The notes beneath the pieces were generated by a model that worked only from the letters and a program-made list of their open reading frames with translations, did no database searches and had not been told where the DNA came from. Shown one piece after another: positions 62,062 to 64,000 of a stretch of 64,000 bases of DNA. A program made the translations under genes and the position numbers. Within the stretch, counting starts at the first letter, position 1; each line of letters opens with the position of its first letter. The DNA comes from Cerasibacillus sp036516575. Its GTDB lineage: Bacteria > Bacillota > Bacilli > Bacillales > Amphibacillaceae. The stretch spans positions 62,001 to 126,000 of the forward strand of contig NZ_DATBTY010000036.1 in assembly GCF_036516575.1 (NCBI RefSeq), given 5' to 3'.

Positions 62062-62293
62062 AATCGATACATCTATAACATTCCATCTGATAAAACTGTT
62101 CAGAATTGGATCATCAAGTACACTAAGGGGAAGGGTTAAAAACTTATTCTCGAAAGCCCGAGATGTATACAATGAAAAGTAGAAAAGTGACGCATGAAGA
62201 AAAAATTGAGATTGTCAAAGCTTGTTTAGCCAATAACTTACCTTATAAAATACAGCTAAACTTGTTGGGATGACGTGTTTAAAGATTGTCTAA
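62062..62293 (+). pseudogene. IS3-family transposase OrfA remnant with frameshifts
   Basis: Rightward pieces YNIPSDKTVQNWIIKYTKGKG, then YSRKPEMYTMKSRKVTHEEK (read in parts) and IEIVKACLANNLPYK, then after a frameshift TAKLVGMTCLKIV, match IS3-type OrfA. In-frame stop and at least two frame changes make it inactive. It points away from the OrfB remnant, so the two cannot be one element in original order. Confidence 0.78.
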
Positions 62294-62408
62294 TAGCCAT
62301 TTTTGAAGCGCTTTTTACTCAAGATTATAAAAAAGCACTTGCATTTCAATGCAATTTATAGTATAAATATACATAATCAATAATATTTATACAGATGGGT
62401 GAACATAT

Positions 62409-63569
62409 ATGAAAAGCCGATTGCGATTTGAAATAGAACTGATAAAACAAGAGTTGTGGTCCATAAGTGATGATTTGTACGACAATCCTGAATTAGGGGA
62501 TCAAGAATACAAATCGATGAAGAAGTTAACAAGGTTACTTATCGATCATGGCTTTCAAATTGAAGAAGGAATTGTTGGTCGTCCAACCGCGTTTAAAGCA
62601 CAATTTGCTGCGGAAAAGAAAGGCCCAACGATTGCCTATCTCGCTGAGTATGATGCCTTACCAGGGGTTGGTCATGGGTGTGGTCATAATTTAATTGGCA
62701 CGATGAGCGTAGGGGCGGGGATTATTTTAAGTAAGCTTTTAGACGAAATCGGTGGTAAAATCATCGTCCTCGGAACCCCAGCTGAAGAGACGAATGGGGC
62801 AAAAGTACCGATGAGTGAACAAGGCATTTTTGATGATATAGACGTGGCGATGATTTTACATCCGGGGGATCAATCATATAAAAGCGGTGAATCATTGGCG
62901 ATGGATGCTCTGCAATTTAAATATACGGGAAAAAGTGCCCATGCGGCAGCGTCACCAGAAGAAGGAATTAATGCGTTAGATAGTGTCATTCAATTGTTTA
63001 ATGGGATTAATGCTTTACGTGAGCATTTACCAGCACATGTAAAAATTCACGGCATTATTTCAGAAGGTGGACAAGCAGCGAATGTTGTTCCTGATTTAGC
63101 CATTGCACAGTTTTACACGCGTGCCAAAACCCGTGAGGCATTAAATCAAGTGAATGAAAAAGTAGTGAATATCGCTAAAGGAGCAGCATTAATGACAGGT
63201 GCAACGTTAGAAATCTCTAACTATGAATTGAGCTACGACAATATGGTAACGAATCAGACATTATCCAATGCTTTTACAAAAAATCTTCAAGTGATTAGCC
63301 CACATCCGCTTTATGAAGCGACACCTGCTAATGGATCAATCGATATGGGTAATGTGAGTCATGTTGTTCCCGCTATTCATCCATACATTGGATTAAATAA
63401 AAAAGGTTTAATTGCTCATACGAAAGCATTCGCAGACCAAACAATTACAGAAGATGGTCATCAAGCACTCATTGATGGTGCATTAGCACTAGCATGTACA
63501 GGTTTTGATTTACTTACTGACACGACGTTATTTCAAGCTGTTCAAGAAGAATTTGAGCAAAAAAAATAA
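62409..63569 (+). CDS. M20-family metallopeptidase/amidohydrolase
   Basis: A 386-residue M20D-type enzyme: GHGCGHNLIGTMSVGAG (metal Cys/His), the catalytic EE in GTPAEETNGAKVPM, AMILHPGDQ and the dimerisation domain KYTGKSAHAAASPEEGINALDS. It resembles AbgB/YtnL-type amidohydrolases cleaving N-acyl- or aminobenzoyl-amino acids or dipeptides. It is followed at 26 bases by an amino-acid-type binding protein, suggesting uptake and hydrolysis of a peptide-like substrate. Confidence 0.87.
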   Translation: MKSRLRFEIELIKQELWSISDDLYDNPELGDQEYKSMKKLTRLLIDHGFQIEEGIVGRPTAFKAQFAAEKKGPTIAYLAEYDALPGVGHGCGHNLIGTMSVGAGIILSKLLDEIGGKIIVLGTPAEETNGAKVPMSEQGIFDDIDVAMILHPGDQSYKSGESLAMDALQFKYTGKSAHAAASPEEGINALDSVIQLFNGINALREHLPAHVKIHGIISEGGQAANVVPDLAIAQFYTRAKTREALNQVNEKVVNIAKGAALMTGATLEISNYELSYDNMVTNQTLSNAFTKNLQVISPHPLYEATPANGSIDMGNVSHVVPAIHPYIGLNKKGLIAHTKAFADQTITEDGHQALIDGALALACTGFDLLTDTTLFQAVQEEFEQKK

Positions 63570-63595
63570 CATCATTATCTAAGGAGAGAAAAAAC

Positions 63596-64000
63596 GTGAA
63601 AAAAAATATATTAATCAGTTTCATCATTGTGTTACTTGTTTGTTTATTAGCAGCATGTGGTCAAGGAGAAGAAACATCAACTACAAATAACAAAAAAGAC
63701 GACAAGAAGGTCTTAAAGATGGTGACGGCTGCTGAATTTCCACCATTTGAAACACGAAATGAAGCAGGGGAAATTATCGGATTTGATATTGATCTTGCAG
63801 AAATGATTAGTGAAAAACTAGGGTTTGAATTGCAAATTGAAGATATGAAATTTGATGGCATTGTAGGTGCGCTTCAAGCGGGACGTGCAGATATAGCAAT
63901 TGCTGGTATGAGTGCGACAGAAGAGCGAAAGAAAAATGTTGACTTCTCAGAGGAATACCATCATTCAAGTCAAATGTTTATTAGTAAACCAGAAAATGAA
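63596..64000 (+). CDS. Amino-acid ABC transporter substrate-binding lipoprotein, 3' end outside window
   Basis: The first 135 residues of a SBP_bac_3 protein: signal helix and lipobox LLAACGQG (cysteine about 21), linker, then VLKMVTAAEFPPFETRNEAG and IIGFDIDLAEMISEKLGF, standard for polar amino-acid binding proteins. Start is GTG after AAGGAGA. Permease and ATPase genes are expected beyond the window. Confidence 0.9.
   Translation, partial: MKKNILISFIIVLLVCLLAACGQGEETSTTNNKKDDKKVLKMVTAAEFPPFETRNEAGEIIGFDIDLAEMISEKLGFELQIEDMKFDGIVGALQAGRADIAIAGMSATEERKKNVDFSEEYHHSSQMFISKPENE

Larger units (their letters stand above)
61818..62408. other. Region without an intact gene: direct repeats and IS3-family scar
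   Basis: Directly after proS are three 11-base repeats (AAATCAAATAT, about 61825-61860), then AAGCGGAGAAAA, which looks like half of a terminator stem seen elsewhere here, then an IS3-type end and two transposase remnants. The last 110 bases before the M20 gene hold no recognisable element. Confidence 0.6.

Overview
The window looks like the chromosome of a low-GC, endospore-forming member of the Bacillaceae, probably one of the halotolerant or alkaliphilic genera (Oceanobacillus/Virgibacillus-like). This is inferred from AT-rich Bacillus-type genes, strong AGGAGG ribosome sites, spore-coat proteins (CotF-like, CotY/CotZ-like), lipoteichoic-acid synthase, the LipM-type lipoate pathway, a T-box proline leader, YclNOPQ-type petrobactin uptake and an ArsR/CadC metal switch. 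No rRNA, tRNA, CRISPR array or intact mobile element is visible. The only mobile DNA is a degraded IS3-family scar near 61.9-62.3 kb.

Layout. 0-6.7 kb: pantothenate symporter with its DUF997 partner, a DCC thiol protein, acetoacetyl-CoA synthetase, DedA, and the divergent phospholipid genes psd and pssA. 7-16 kb: LtaS, YitT, a short-type aconitase with a CxxCxGxG miniprotein, a CotF-like coat protein, and an operon of a 78-residue membrane protein, a TctA-like permease and a metallo-beta-lactamase-fold protein. 16-21 kb: a haem-copper-oxidase-like 4-TM protein, ExoA, and a YtrA-type regulator/ABC operon preceded by four similar dyads. 21-25.8 kb: SDR, thioredoxin-like protein, two Cys/His-rich coat-type proteins, then lipM-lipA behind a complete TPP riboswitch. 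25.9-32.6 kb: cadC-cadA between two SHOCT proteins, ddl, a nitroreductase with a perfect Fur box, and a PTS-IIC-like protein. 32.8-42.6 kb: deaminase, HD and rhodanese proteins, a VanY-type lipoprotein carboxypeptidase, PepT, DNA glycosylase Tag, a chemoreceptor and an UlaG-like hydrolase.

42.6-53 kb is iron country: a Fe(III) ABC transporter (ATPase, binding protein, fused permease) and a YclNOPQ siderophore transporter, with Fur boxes ahead of the ATPase, the binding protein and yclN, separated by type II isopentenyl-diphosphate isomerase and a DsbA-family protein. 53-64 kb: SurA-N-like lipoprotein, murB, ytzI, a ring-cleaving-type dioxygenase, a DUF456 gene behind a structured leader, pdxK, pncA, a Nudix hydrolase, a GNAT protein, T-box-controlled proS, the IS3 scar, and the start of an M20 peptidase/amino-acid ABC operon.

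The most unusual observation is the TPP riboswitch, with a readable antiterminator/terminator platform, directly ahead of the lipoate-assembly genes lipM and lipA. TPP and lipoate are partner cofactors of the 2-oxoacid dehydrogenases, so this would join two cofactor pathways by one RNA switch. Other items worth checking are the four-operator YtrA array, the unexplained structured leader before the DUF456 gene, an orphan terminator between the two coat-type genes, and two intergenic repeat elements.
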